Assembly: GCA_963794995.1 (NCBI GenBank)
Contig: CAWCFV010000002.1
Location: forward strand, 496,001 to 560,000
From: CAWCFV01 sp963794995
GTDB lineage: Bacteria > Actinomycetota > Actinomycetes > JACCUZ01
DNA length: 64,000 nucleotides
Direction: 5' to 3'
Both the position numbers and the translations under genes were made by a program. Each line of letters opens with the position of its first letter. Within the stretch, counting starts at the first letter, position 1. This document shows, one piece after another, positions 23,156 through 32,231 of the stretch. The notes under the pieces are model-generated. The model was not told the DNA's origin. It saw nothing but the letters and a program-made list of their open reading frames with translations, and did not search any database.

Positions 23156-25564
23156 GTGCCCACCGGCACCTACCGGCTGCAGCTGCGCCCCGACTTCGGC
23201 TTCGACGCGGCCGCAGCTGTCCTGCCCTACCTGCGTGACCTGGGCGTCTCGCACGTCTACCTCTCCCCCGTGCTGCAGGCAGCGCCGGGCTCGACCCACG
23301 GCTACGACGTGGTCGACCACACCAGGCTCAACGAGGAGCTCGGTGGCGCGGCCGGCTTCCAGCGGCTCTCGGACCGGGCCCGCGACCTCGGCCTCGGGGT
23401 CGTCGTCGACGTCGTGCCCAACCACATGGCCGTGCCGACACCTGCGTGGCTCAACGGCACGCTGTGGTCGGTGCTGCGGCTCGGGCCCGCCTCGCCGTAC
23501 GCCCGGTGGTTCGACGTCGAGTGGGCCGCCCAGGAGCGAGCGGTCCTCATGCCCGTCCTCGGCAGGCGCATCGGCGAGGTCGTTGCCGACGGCGAGATCA
23601 CGCTGGACCGCGCCGGTGGCCCGACGGACGAGCCGGTGCTGCGCTACTTCGACCACGTGTTCCCGGTCCGGCCGGGCACCGAGGACCTCCCGCTCCCCGA
23701 GCTGCTGGACCGTCAGTACTACCGCCTCGCCCACTGGCGGGTCGGCGACGAGGAGCTGAACTACCGCCGGTTCTTCGACATCGACACCCTGGCCGCGGTC
23801 CGGGTCGAGGACGACGAGGTCTTCGCCGAGACCCATGCGGTCCTGCTTGCGCTGGTCGCCGAAGGACGGGTCGACGGGCTGCGGATCGACCACCCGGACG
23901 GCCTGGCCGACCCGCGCGGCTACGTGCGCCGGCTCGCAGCGGCCACCGGAGGCGCCTGGGTCGTCGTCGAGAAGATCCTCGAGGGCGACGAGGAGCTGCC
24001 GGCCGACTGGCCGTGCGCGGGCACCACCGGGTACGACGCGCTGCTGCGGGTGGGCGGCGTCCTCGTCGACCCTGCGGCCGCCGACGACCTCACCAACCTC
24101 TACACGGCGCTCACCGGCGAGACCGGTGACTTCGCGGCCGTCGTCGAGGAGGCGAAGCGGTTCGTCGTCGAGCACGGGCTGCACGCCGAGGTCGCCCGGC
24201 TGGTGGAGGTCGCGGCGGCGATCTGCCACGACCACCTCGAGCTGCGCGACCACACCCGGCGGGGCCTGCGAGAGGCTCTGGTCGAGCTGCTCGTGGCAGT
24301 TCCGGTCTACCGGGCCTACGTCGTGCCCGGGGAGCCGGCCGACGACTCCGCTCGCGCGGTGCTGGCCGGCGCCGCGGAGGTGGCGCGGTCCCGGCTGCCG
24401 GAGGACCGGCACGGGACGCTGGACCTGCTCGTCCAGCTGGCCCTCGGCGACCTGGGTCGCGGTCCGCACCGGGACGAGCTGGTGGTGCGCTTCCAGCAGA
24501 CCTGCGGCCCGGTCATGGCCAAGGGCGTCGAGGACACCGCCTTCTACCGCTGGCTGCGGCTCACCGCGCTCAACGAGGTCGGGGGCGACCCCGCGCACCT
24601 CGGCGTGGCGGTCGACGAGCTGCACGCCTGGTGCGCGCGCCAGCTGGCCACCTGGCCGGCGGCCATGACCACGCTCTCGACGCACGACACCAAGCGCAGC
24701 GAGGACGTCCGGGCGCGGCTGGCGGTCCTCGCCGAGCTCCCCCAGGAGTGGGGGCGCGAGGTGGCCGCGTGGCGCGCCGCCACGTCCGCCCTGCGTCCGG
24801 CCGAGCTCGACCCCAACACCGAGTACCTGGTCTGGCAGACGCTGGTCGGCACCTGGCCGATCGACGCCGACCGGCTGACCGCATACCTGGAGAAGGCGAC
24901 GCGGGAGGCGAAGCGGCGCACCACCTGGACCGCACCGGACGGCGACTACGACTCGGCGGTCGCCGACTTCGCCCGGGCCCTGCTCGCGGACCCCGGGACG
25001 GTCGAACGGGTGTCCGCGTTCGTCTCGCGGCTGGCGCCGGCCTGGCGGGCCAACCTGCTGAGCCAGAAGCTGCTGGCGCTGACGATGCCGGGAGTGCCCG
25101 ACGTCTACCAGGGCTGCGACCTGACCGACCTGTCGCTGGTCGACCCCGACAACCGGCGACCGGTCGACTACGACGACCGGGTGGCACGGCTGACGGCGCT
25201 GGACGCCGGCTCGCCGCCTCGCGACCTCGACGACGAGAAGCTGCTGGTCGTCTCGCGGGCGCTGCGCCTGCGCCGCGACCGGCCGGGGGTCTTCGGCTCC
25301 GGGTCCGGCTACCAGCCGCTCACCGGCAGCTCGGAGCGGGTGGTGGCCTTCGCCCGGCACGACGCCGGCGACCCGCACCTGTCGGTGGTCACGGTGGCGG
25401 CCCGGCTGTCCCTGGGGCTCGCGGCAGACGCCGGGGCGACCGTGCCGCTGCCCGAGGGCTCCTGGGAGGACGTCCTCGGCGGCGGCACGCACACCGGTGA
25501 GGCCCGCGTCGGCGAGCTCCTGGCGAGCCTGCCCGTGGCCCTGCTGGTCCGGCGGGACGGCTAG
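23156..25564 (+). CDS. treY: Malto-oligosyltrehalose synthase
   Basis: Isomerises the reducing-end glucose of maltodextrins to an alpha,alpha-1,1 linkage, giving maltooligosyltrehalose for TreZ. It is a GH13 enzyme of 802 residues. The characteristic opening PTGTYRLQLRPDFGFDAA is followed by DVVPNHMA, the nucleophile D245 in VDGLRIDHPDG, the acid E272 in VVVEKILEGD, and STHDTKRSEDVRAR. GTG 23156 was chosen because the nine codons between TTG 23126 and this site are poor in GC3; TTG would overlap the glgX stop. It lies 22 nt after glgX. Its TAG stop shares the palindrome CTAG with the stop of the convergent GGDEF-EAL gene. Confidence 0.93.
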   Translation: MPTGTYRLQLRPDFGFDAAAAVLPYLRDLGVSHVYLSPVLQAAPGSTHGYDVVDHTRLNEELGGAAGFQRLSDRARDLGLGVVVDVVPNHMAVPTPAWLNGTLWSVLRLGPASPYARWFDVEWAAQERAVLMPVLGRRIGEVVADGEITLDRAGGPTDEPVLRYFDHVFPVRPGTEDLPLPELLDRQYYRLAHWRVGDEELNYRRFFDIDTLAAVRVEDDEVFAETHAVLLALVAEGRVDGLRIDHPDGLADPRGYVRRLAAATGGAWVVVEKILEGDEELPADWPCAGTTGYDALLRVGGVLVDPAAADDLTNLYTALTGETGDFAAVVEEAKRFVVEHGLHAEVARLVEVAAAICHDHLELRDHTRRGLREALVELLVAVPVYRAYVVPGEPADDSARAVLAGAAEVARSRLPEDRHGTLDLLVQLALGDLGRGPHRDELVVRFQQTCGPVMAKGVEDTAFYRWLRLTALNEVGGDPAHLGVAVDELHAWCARQLATWPAAMTTLSTHDTKRSEDVRARLAVLAELPQEWGREVAAWRAATSALRPAELDPNTEYLVWQTLVGTWPIDADRLTAYLEKATREAKRRTTWTAPDGDYDSAVADFARALLADPGTVERVSAFVSRLAPAWRANLLSQKLLALTMPGVPDVYQGCDLTDLSLVDPDNRRPVDYDDRVARLTALDAGSPPRDLDDEKLLVVSRALRLRRDRPGVFGSGSGYQPLTGSSERVVAFARHDAGDPHLSVVTVAARLSLGLAADAGATVPLPEGSWEDVLGGGTHTGEARVGELLASLPVALLVRRDG

Positions 25565-27822
25565 CGCGCTGCGCCGGTCGGCGTCCGGTCGGCCAGCAGG
25601 TCCTCGGCCAGCACGGGGGGGCGCAGGTGGAAGCCCTGGGCGGCGTCGCACCCGAGGGCGCGCAGGGCATCGAGCGTGTCGGCGCTCTGGACGCCCTCGG
25701 CGATGCAGACCATGTCCAGCGCGTGCGCCATCTCGATCGTCCAGCGGACCAGGGCTGCGTCAGTCGGGTCCACCAGCAGCCCCTGCACCAGGCTGCGGTC
25801 CAGCTTGAGGACGTGCACCGGGAAACGGCGCAGGTAGAGCAGGCTGGCGTAGCCCGACCCGAAGTCGTCGACGGCGATCCGGACGCCGGTCTCCGCCAGC
25901 CGCCAGAGCGTGGCCGACGCGGCTTCCGGGTCCGCCAGCAGGGCGGTCTCGGTGAGCTCGATCACGAGGCAGCCCGGCGGCAGGGCGCGCTCGCGGAGCA
26001 TGGAGACGACCAGGTCGGCGAACTCGGGGTCGCTGAGGTCGTGGGCCGAGACGTTGACGGCGAGCGGCACCTCGCAGCCCGCGGTGCGCCAGAGCACCAC
26101 CTGGTCCAGCACCAGGGCGAGCACCGCACGGGTGACCGCGGTGATGGCACCGTTCGTCTCGGCGAACGGCACGAAGTGCCCGGGGAGGAGCAGGCCACGC
26201 TCGGGGTGCTGCCACCGAACAAGCGCCTCGACACAGGCCATCTCGCCGCTGCCGAGGGAGAAGACCGGCTGGTAGTGCACGAGCAGCTCGCCGTCGGTGA
26301 GGGCGCGGCGCAGGTCCGCGCCCATCACCAGCCCGGCGCGGTCGGCCACGGCGAGCTCCTGACGGTAGGTCTGCCAGCCACCCCGGCGCCCCTTGGCGTC
26401 GTACATGGCGATGTCGGCCCGCTGGAGCAGGGTCCCGTAGTCGGTGCCCTGCTCCGGTGCCAGGGCGATGCCGATGCTCACCCCCACCGACACCTCGATG
26501 CCGTCGACGGTCACCGGCGCGCTGATGGCGCGGGTGAGGCGCTCGCAGAGGACGTCGACCGCCGCCGAGTCGTGCACCCCGCGCACGAGGACGACGAACT
26601 CGTCACCGCCCAGGCGCGCCACGATGTCGTCGGGGTCGCGCACGACCTCCGCGAGCCGCTGGGCGATGACCTCCAGCAGGTGGTCGCCGGCGTGGTGCCC
26701 CAGCGAGTCGTTGACGTACTTGAAGCGGTCGAGGTCCAGCAGGATCACCGCCACGTCGCGCTCCCGCGCCAGCAGGTGGTCGGCCCACTCGCGCGCCGCA
26801 CGCCGGTTGTAGAGCCCGGTCAGCTCGTCACGGCGGGCCGCGCGGAACATCGAGCGGCCGTGCCGGAGGTAGCCCACGACCGAGAGAACCAGCAACGCCA
26901 GCCCGAGGACCACCAGCGCGACCGGCCCCAGCGAGGTCGGGCCGCTCCAGACACCCTGGGGGCCGTCGCCCGAGACGACCACGGCCCACGACGTGGCGAT
27001 CTTGCGGTCGGTGCGGGCGTGCCGGACGACGTGGCGCTTGCCCTCCGTGGTCCCGGCGGTTCCCTCGGGGGCGACCTGGACCCAGCGCAGGGTGCGGTCC
27101 TCGGGGTTGCCGAGCGGCACGCCGATGTCCTGCGGGCGGGTCGAGTCGATGACGACCCGCCCGTCGAGGCGGTCGACCACCCGCACCGACACACCCGGGT
27201 CGTCGCTGTACACGGCGAGCCGGAAGCTCTCGACGGTCAGCTCGAAGCTGACGATCGCCGGCGAGACCCCGAGCCCGGTGTTGACCTTGGCCGCGAAGCC
27301 GACCACCCACTCGCCGGTGGACTCGGAGCGGTACGGCGCCGTCTGGTAGACCTTGTCGTAGGGCAGGTCGAAGGCGCGGTCGAAGAACACCGCGTCCCGC
27401 CGGTCTCCGTCCAGGTCCTCGGGCCCGACCTCCCGGCCCCGGACGACCCGGGCGTTCTCGGCGCCCGACCGGTCGATGAAGCTGGCGGACGCGACGCTGT
27501 CGGGGAACAGCGTCTCGAGGTCGTTGAGCACCTGCTGGACCCGCCACATGAGATCGTCGTCGCCGGTGGCACCCCAGATCCGTTCGGCGCGGGTGCCGGG
27601 CGCACGGTAGAAGTTCGTGAACGCCGCGGAGTGCGACGCGAGCAGGCTGGCGGAACGAGCCCGCTCGGCGTGGTCGTCCAGGGCGGTGACCCGGTCGGCG
27701 CCGGCGAGGCGCAGGTCGTGGTCACGGTCCTCGGCCGCGCGCGAGGCCAGCGCGCCCAGCGCGAGGCCGGCCAGGAGGGCCACCAGGCCGAGCGCGAGCA
27801 ACGCGGCGCGGAAACGCTGCAC
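25561..27822 (-). CDS. Membrane GGDEF-EAL protein (diguanylate cyclase/phosphodiesterase)
   Basis: A 753-residue cyclic-di-GMP signalling protein. Residues 1-30 form an N-terminal transmembrane helix (AALLALGLVALLAGLALGAL). An extracytoplasmic sensor region of about 270 residues follows, then a second helix (LGPVALVVLGLALLVLSVVGYL). The GGDEF domain has an intact active site (RLGGDEFVVL) and the EAL domain has EALVRW, ELTETALL, DDFGSGYASL and EGVQS, so both activities appear possible. Start GTG 27822 has a strong GAGGTGAG box 6 nt upstream; the longer frame to 27939 lacks one. It is convergent with treY, sharing the stop palindrome, and lies between two trehalose genes without obvious connection. 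Confidence 0.92.
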   Translation of the reverse strand: MQRFRAALLALGLVALLAGLALGALASRAAEDRDHDLRLAGADRVTALDDHAERARSASLLASHSAAFTNFYRAPGTRAERIWGATGDDDLMWRVQQVLNDLETLFPDSVASASFIDRSGAENARVVRGREVGPEDLDGDRRDAVFFDRAFDLPYDKVYQTAPYRSESTGEWVVGFAAKVNTGLGVSPAIVSFELTVESFRLAVYSDDPGVSVRVVDRLDGRVVIDSTRPQDIGVPLGNPEDRTLRWVQVAPEGTAGTTEGKRHVVRHARTDRKIATSWAVVVSGDGPQGVWSGPTSLGPVALVVLGLALLVLSVVGYLRHGRSMFRAARRDELTGLYNRRAAREWADHLLARERDVAVILLDLDRFKYVNDSLGHHAGDHLLEVIAQRLAEVVRDPDDIVARLGGDEFVVLVRGVHDSAAVDVLCERLTRAISAPVTVDGIEVSVGVSIGIALAPEQGTDYGTLLQRADIAMYDAKGRRGGWQTYRQELAVADRAGLVMGADLRRALTDGELLVHYQPVFSLGSGEMACVEALVRWQHPERGLLLPGHFVPFAETNGAITAVTRAVLALVLDQVVLWRTAGCEVPLAVNVSAHDLSDPEFADLVVSMLRERALPPGCLVIELTETALLADPEAASATLWRLAETGVRIAVDDFGSGYASLLYLRRFPVHVLKLDRSLVQGLLVDPTDAALVRWTIEMAHALDMVCIAEGVQSADTLDALRALGCDAAQGFHLRPPVLAEDLLADRTPTGAAR

Positions 27823-27976
27823 GCTGGGCTCACCTCGTCTCGGTCCCGTGGCACCCGCACGACGGGCCTGGGGGGCATATCGGCACGCGGCGGCCGCAGT
27901 TGAGCGCGCAGCCGGCCCGGGATCGTCCCGGTGGGGCATTCGTCCCGTTGCGAAGGACCTCGACCGCTCCCGCGGA

Positions 27977-28885
27977 CTACTCCCCGGCGAGCAGGCGGGT
28001 GCGCTGCTCCTCGACGTCGAAGTCCGCCGCCGGCCAGGCCACGGCCATCGCCTCGAGCTGCTCGACGAGGATGTTCATGATCGCCCAGTTCCGGTACCAC
28101 TTGCGGTCGGCCGGGACGACGTGCCAGGGGGCGCTGTCGGTGCCGCAGCGCTCCAGGGCGTCGCCGTAGGCCTCGAGCAGCGGTCCCCACTCCGCGCGGC
28201 TGTCGATGTCGCCGGGGTTGAACTTCCAGTGCTTGTCGGGGTGGTCCAGCCGGCTCAGCAGCCGGTCCCGGGACTCCGCCTTGGACAGGTGCAGGAAGCA
28301 CTTGACCACGGTCGTCCCACCGGCGGCGAGCTTCTCCTCGAAGCGGTTGATGGTGGCGTAGCGGCGCTTCCAGGTGCGCGGCTCGACGAGCTCGCGGACC
28401 CGCACGACGACGACGTCCTCGTAGTGCGAGCGGTCGAAGACGCCGATCATCCCCGGCCCGGGCAGCCGCTTGCGGACCCGCCAGAGGAAGTCGTGGGCCA
28501 GCTCCTCCTTGGTCGGCGCCTTGAACGAGGTGATGCTCACCCCCTGCGGGTCCACCTCGCCGACGACGTGCCGGACCGTGCCGCCCTTGCCGGAGGTGTC
28601 CATCCCCTGCAGAACCAGCAGCAGGCTGCGGCTGCCGCCGGAGCGCCCCTCCGCGTAGAGGCGCTCCTGCAGGTCGGCGAGCCGCGGCCCGAGCGTGAGC
28701 AGGGCCTTGGTGCCCGCCTTCTTGCCGCCGTCGAAGCCGGGCGTCGCGCGGGTGTCCATGGCCGCGAGGTCGACCGGACGGCCGGGCGGGAGCCGCAGGA
28801 GGTCGCTGACCCGGGCGACGTCGGGACGGGCCTCGGCAGTGGCCTGCTGGGACGTCTTGCCCTTCTTGGGCCCGGTCTTCGGCAT
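27977..28885 (-). CDS. ppk2: Polyphosphate kinase 2 family protein
   Basis: A 302-residue PPK2 enzyme that transfers phosphate between polyphosphate and nucleotides. The Walker A region is VLQGMDTSGKGGTVRH (residues 92 onward) and the Walker B region GVFDRSHYEDVVVVRV; the lid-type RFEEKL, FLHLSKAESRDRLLSRL and WHVVPADRKWYRNW motifs are also present. The N-terminal basic stretch (MPKTGPKKGK) is common in this group. The sequence looks like the PPK2 subgroup acting on AMP/ADP, but subgroup assignment is uncertain. It starts at ATG 28885, divergent from treZ across 101 nt. Confidence 0.9.
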   Translation of the reverse strand: MPKTGPKKGKTSQQATAEARPDVARVSDLLRLPPGRPVDLAAMDTRATPGFDGGKKAGTKALLTLGPRLADLQERLYAEGRSGGSRSLLLVLQGMDTSGKGGTVRHVVGEVDPQGVSITSFKAPTKEELAHDFLWRVRKRLPGPGMIGVFDRSHYEDVVVVRVRELVEPRTWKRRYATINRFEEKLAAGGTTVVKCFLHLSKAESRDRLLSRLDHPDKHWKFNPGDIDSRAEWGPLLEAYGDALERCGTDSAPWHVVPADRKWYRNWAIMNILVEQLEAMAVAWPAADFDVEEQRTRLLAGE

Positions 28886-28986
28886 GGCGAGGATCGTCGC
28901 AGAGTGCCCGCCCCGCAGCCACCCGGCGACCGGCGCGCGGGGCTCGCACCGGTTCGGACCGGTGACCGTGGGTAGGTTCGCTCGCC

Positions 28987-30741
28987 GTGACGACGTTCGA
29001 GGTCTGGGCCCCCGCGGCCGGCGCCGTGTCGGTGCTCGTCGACGGCGCGCGCGTGCCGCTCGAGGCGTCCGGGGGCGGCTGGTGGCGGGCCGACGTGCCC
29101 ACCGCCGGGCACGGCAGCGACTACGCGTACCTGCTCGACGACGACCAGACCCCCCTGCCGGACCCGCGCTCGCGGTGGCAGCCTCAGGGCGTGCACGGGC
29201 CGTCCCGGGTCTACGACGACAGCCGCTTCCGGTGGACCGACGACGGCTGGCGCGGAGTGCAGCTCGCAGGGTCGGTGGTGTACGAGCTGCACGTCGGCAC
29301 GTTCACCGAGGAGGGGACCCTCGACGCGGCCGTGGCACGCCTGGACCACCTCGCGTCCCTCGGGGTGGACCTGGTCGAGCTGATGCCGGTCGCCGCGTTC
29401 CCCGGACGGCACGGCTGGGGCTACGACGGCGTCCACCCGTACGCCGTGCACGAGCCGTACGGCGGCCCGGACGCGCTGAAGCGGTTCGTCGACGCCTGCC
29501 ACTCCCGGGGCCTCGGGGTCTGCATGGACGTCGTCTACAACCACCTCGGGCCGTCGGGGAACTACCTGCCTCGCTTCGGGCCGTACTTCTCCGACAAGCA
29601 CCACACGCCGTGGGGCCAGGGCGTCAACCTCGACGACGACGGGTCGGCCGCCGTGCGCCGGTGGATCGTGGACAACGCCCTGATGTGGCTGCGCGACTGC
29701 CACGTCGACGCGCTCCGGCTGGACGCGGTGCACGCGCTGGCCGACGACTCCCCCGAGCACCTGCTCGCCCGGCTCGCCCGCGAGGTCGACGCCCTGGCGA
29801 CCGCCGCGCGGCGCCCGCTGTCGCTCATCGCCGAGTCCGACCTCAACCAGCCCTCGACGGTGACCCCGGTCGAGGCGGGCGGTCTCGGCATGACCGGGCA
29901 GTGGAACGACGACTTCCACCACGCCCTGCACGCCCTGCTCACCGGTGAGTCGCAGGGCTACTACGGCGACTTCGCCGCGGACCCGTACGTCGCGCTGCAG
30001 CGCACGCTCACCGGCGCGTTCTTCCACGCGGGCACGCACTCGTCCTTCCGCGGCGAGACGTGGGGAGCGCCGGTCGACGCCTCGCGGATGCCGGGATGGC
30101 GGTTCGTCGGCTACGCGCAGACCCACGACCAGGTCGGCAACCGCGCGGTGGGCGAGCGGCTGAGCGGGCTGGTGTCCCCCGGCCTGGCGAAGGTCGCCGC
30201 CGGGCTCGTCCTGACCGCGCCGTTCACACCGATGCTCTTCATGGGCGAGGAGTGGGGCGCCTCTACCCCGTGGCAGTACTTCACCTCGCACGAGGAGCCC
30301 GAGCTCGCCGAGGCCGTCCGTGAGGGCCGGCGCCGGGAGTTCGGCTCGCACGGCTGGGCTGCCGAGGACGTCCCCGACCCCCAGGACACCGCGACCGTGG
30401 CCGCCTCGACGCTCGACTGGTCGGAGGTCGACGCGGCGCCGCACGCCGAGCTGCTCGCCTGGCACCGCGCCCTCCTCGCGCTGCGTCGCGCGCAGCCGTG
30501 GCTGTCCGACCCCCGGCTGGACCTGGTCGCGGTCACCTACGACGCCGACCAGCGTCGGGTGGTCGTGACACGCGGCCCGCTCCGGGTGGTGGCCAACCTG
30601 GGTGCCGCCGCGTGCGAGGTGCCTCTGGGGGGCAGCCTCGACAGCGTGCTGCTGGCGTCCTGGGCGGTCGGCGACCCCGCCGCCGACGGTCCGTTCGTGC
30701 TGCCGCCGGAGTCGCTCGCGATCGTCCGGGTCACCACCTGA
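28987..30741 (+). CDS. treZ: Malto-oligosyltrehalose trehalohydrolase
   Basis: Releases trehalose from maltooligosyltrehalose made by TreY. It is a 584-residue GH13 protein with an N-terminal beta-sandwich (FEVWAPAAGAVSVLVDG), the barrel motifs GVDLVELMPVAAFPG and CMDVVYNHLGPSGNYL, the nucleophile D246 (ALRLDAVHA), the acid E283 (LIAESDLN) and QTHDQVGNRAVGERL. GTG 28987 is the start. It is separated from treY by the left-reading GGDEF-EAL and ppk2 genes, so treY and treZ are not one operon here although the pathway is complete. Confidence 0.94.
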   Translation: MTTFEVWAPAAGAVSVLVDGARVPLEASGGGWWRADVPTAGHGSDYAYLLDDDQTPLPDPRSRWQPQGVHGPSRVYDDSRFRWTDDGWRGVQLAGSVVYELHVGTFTEEGTLDAAVARLDHLASLGVDLVELMPVAAFPGRHGWGYDGVHPYAVHEPYGGPDALKRFVDACHSRGLGVCMDVVYNHLGPSGNYLPRFGPYFSDKHHTPWGQGVNLDDDGSAAVRRWIVDNALMWLRDCHVDALRLDAVHALADDSPEHLLARLAREVDALATAARRPLSLIAESDLNQPSTVTPVEAGGLGMTGQWNDDFHHALHALLTGESQGYYGDFAADPYVALQRTLTGAFFHAGTHSSFRGETWGAPVDASRMPGWRFVGYAQTHDQVGNRAVGERLSGLVSPGLAKVAAGLVLTAPFTPMLFMGEEWGASTPWQYFTSHEEPELAEAVREGRRREFGSHGWAAEDVPDPQDTATVAASTLDWSEVDAAPHAELLAWHRALLALRRAQPWLSDPRLDLVAVTYDADQRRVVVTRGPLRVVANLGAAACEVPLGGSLDSVLLASWAVGDPAADGPFVLPPESLAIVRVTT

Positions 30742-30817
30742 GCCGCCTCTGCCCCACCCACGCGGACGCTCTCGACGCGCTGCTCGCCCGGTAGCCCCGA
30801 CGTGGCAGGCTCGGACC

Positions 30818-31075
30818 ATGACCGGTTCGACGTTCCTCGGGGTGATCGCCGTCGGCGTCGTGGTCGGGGTCCTGGGCCGGCTGGCCGTGCCGGGCCGGCA
30901 GCCGATCGGCTGCCTGCTCACCGTCCTGCTCGGGATCGTCGGCTCGGTCGCCGGGCTCGCGCTGGCCCGGGCGCTGGACGTGGACTGGTGGCTGCTGGTG
31001 CTGGTCCTGCAGGTCGCCGTCGCGGCGGCCTGTGTCGCCGTCGTGGCCGCCGCCCTGCGCCACCGGCGCTGGTGA
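30818..31075 (+). CDS. GlsB/YeaQ/YmgE-like small membrane protein
   Basis: An 85-residue protein with three hydrophobic helices. The opening TFLGVIAVGVVVGVLGRLAVPGRQPIG has the helix-G-R-L-x-x-P-G-(K/R)-Q pattern of the GlsB/YeaQ/YmgE (transglycosylase-associated) family. These are stress-linked inner membrane proteins of unknown activity. The stop overlaps the start of the reductase gene by 3 nt (GTGA arrangement), so the two are coupled. A second member is encoded at 37656-37931. Confidence 0.75.
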   Translation: MTGSTFLGVIAVGVVVGVLGRLAVPGRQPIGCLLTVLLGIVGSVAGLALARALDVDWWLLVLVLQVAVAAACVAVVAAALRHRRW

Positions 31076-31812
31076 CCGGCCGCCCGATGCGCAGGCTGCT
31101 GCCGACCCCGGCCGACGACCTCGACCACGCCGCCCTGGTCGCGGCCTACCGCTACCCGCCCGGCCGGCCGACCGTCCGGGCCAACATGGTGACCTCGCTG
31201 GACGGCTCGGCCGTCAAGGACGGCCGGTCCGGCGGCCTCGGCGGCGAGGCCGACAAGGCCGTCTTCGACGTGCTGCGAGGTCTGGCCGACGTCGTGCTGG
31301 TCGGCGCCGGCACGGCGCGGACCGAGGGCTACCGGGCCCTGCGCCCGAAGCCGGCGTACGCCGACCAGCGCCGCGGCGACGGGCAGCGTCCGGCACCGGT
31401 GCTGGCCCTCGTCTCCGGCCGCCTCCACCTGGACCCCGCCTCTGCTCTGTTCGGCGGCACCGAGCGCACGGTCGTGGTGACCCATGCCGCCGCGGATGCC
31501 GGGGCTCGTCGCCGGCTCGCCGAGGTCGCCGACGTCGTGGTCGCGGGCGGGCGCGAGGTGGACGTGGCGGCTGCTCTCGACGAGCTGGCGGCGCGCGGAC
31601 TCCCCCGGGTGCTGTGCGAGGGCGGCCCGACGCTGCTCGCGGCGGTCGCGGCCGCCGGCCGCCTCCACGAGCTCTGCCTGACGCTGTCCCCGCAGCTGGT
31701 CGGCGGCGACGGGACCCGGCTCGCCCACGGTCCCGACCTGGACGTCGGGCTGTCGCTCGTGCACCTGCTCGAGCAGGACGGCGTGCTGCTCAGCCGCTGG
31801 ACCGCCGGCTGA
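31072..31812 (+). CDS. RibD C-terminal domain reductase (pyrimidine reductase family)
   Basis: A 246-residue stand-alone reductase with the dihydrofolate-reductase-like fold of the RibD C-terminal domain. Seen are RANMVTSLDGSAVKDGRSGG, ADVVLVGAGTARTEGYRAL, and the NADPH-binding CEGGPTLLAAVAAAG. Such enzymes reduce the ribosylaminopyrimidine of riboflavin synthesis or related compounds; no riboflavin genes are nearby, so the substrate is uncertain. The start is GTG 31072, overlapping the previous stop, or ATG 31087 six codons in. The 3' end overlaps the convergent DoxX-like gene by 23 nt. Confidence 0.82.
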   Translation: MTGRPMRRLLPTPADDLDHAALVAAYRYPPGRPTVRANMVTSLDGSAVKDGRSGGLGGEADKAVFDVLRGLADVVLVGAGTARTEGYRALRPKPAYADQRRGDGQRPAPVLALVSGRLHLDPASALFGGTERTVVVTHAAADAGARRRLAEVADVVVAGGREVDVAAALDELAARGLPRVLCEGGPTLLAAVAAAGRLHELCLTLSPQLVGGDGTRLAHGPDLDVGLSLVHLLEQDGVLLSRWTAG

Positions 31813-32212
31813 CCCTGGCGACCTGCACCGCCCACAGGACCAGCGGCACCTGCAGCGGCAACCGCGCGTAGGCCGCCGCCCGGTACAGCGCCGACCGGTC
31901 GCCCGCGTCCAGGGCCATCTGCACGTTGCCGGGGAAGACCGCGACGAGCAGCAGGGCGGTCGCCCAGCCGGCCAGCCGCCGGGTGCGCGGGACCGTGAGC
32001 CCGGCGGCGCAGGCGAGCTCGGCAGCACCGCTGAGGTAGACGAGGGCGGTCGGCGCGGGCAGCTGCGGCGGCACGATCGAGGCGAAGGTCCGGGGCACCA
32101 CGAAGTGCAACGTGCCCGACGTCGCGAGCAGGCCGGCCAGCAGGTACGGCGACGCGGTGCGCCAGCGGCCGCGAGGGCGCCGGGCGCCGGACCTGGCAGC
32201 CGCTGCAGACAT
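31790..32212 (-). CDS. DoxX-like membrane protein
   Basis: A 140-residue protein with four predicted membrane helices: SPYLLAGLLATSGTLHFVVP, ALVYLSGAAELACAAGL, WATALLLVAVFPGNVQMAL and LQVPLVLWAVQVARV. This matches the DoxX/DUF4267-like pattern, including the H-F-x-x-P and P-G-N-x-x-M segments. Members are associated with respiratory or redox stress, but no reaction is established. It is convergent with the reductase gene and overlaps it by 23 nt. The N-terminal 20 residues are basic, so the protein is probably N-in. Confidence 0.7.
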   Translation of the reverse strand: MSAAAARSGARRPRGRWRTASPYLLAGLLATSGTLHFVVPRTFASIVPPQLPAPTALVYLSGAAELACAAGLTVPRTRRLAGWATALLLVAVFPGNVQMALDAGDRSALYRAAAYARLPLQVPLVLWAVQVARVSRRSSG

Positions 32213-32231
32213 CCGGCGAGGCTAACCCGGC

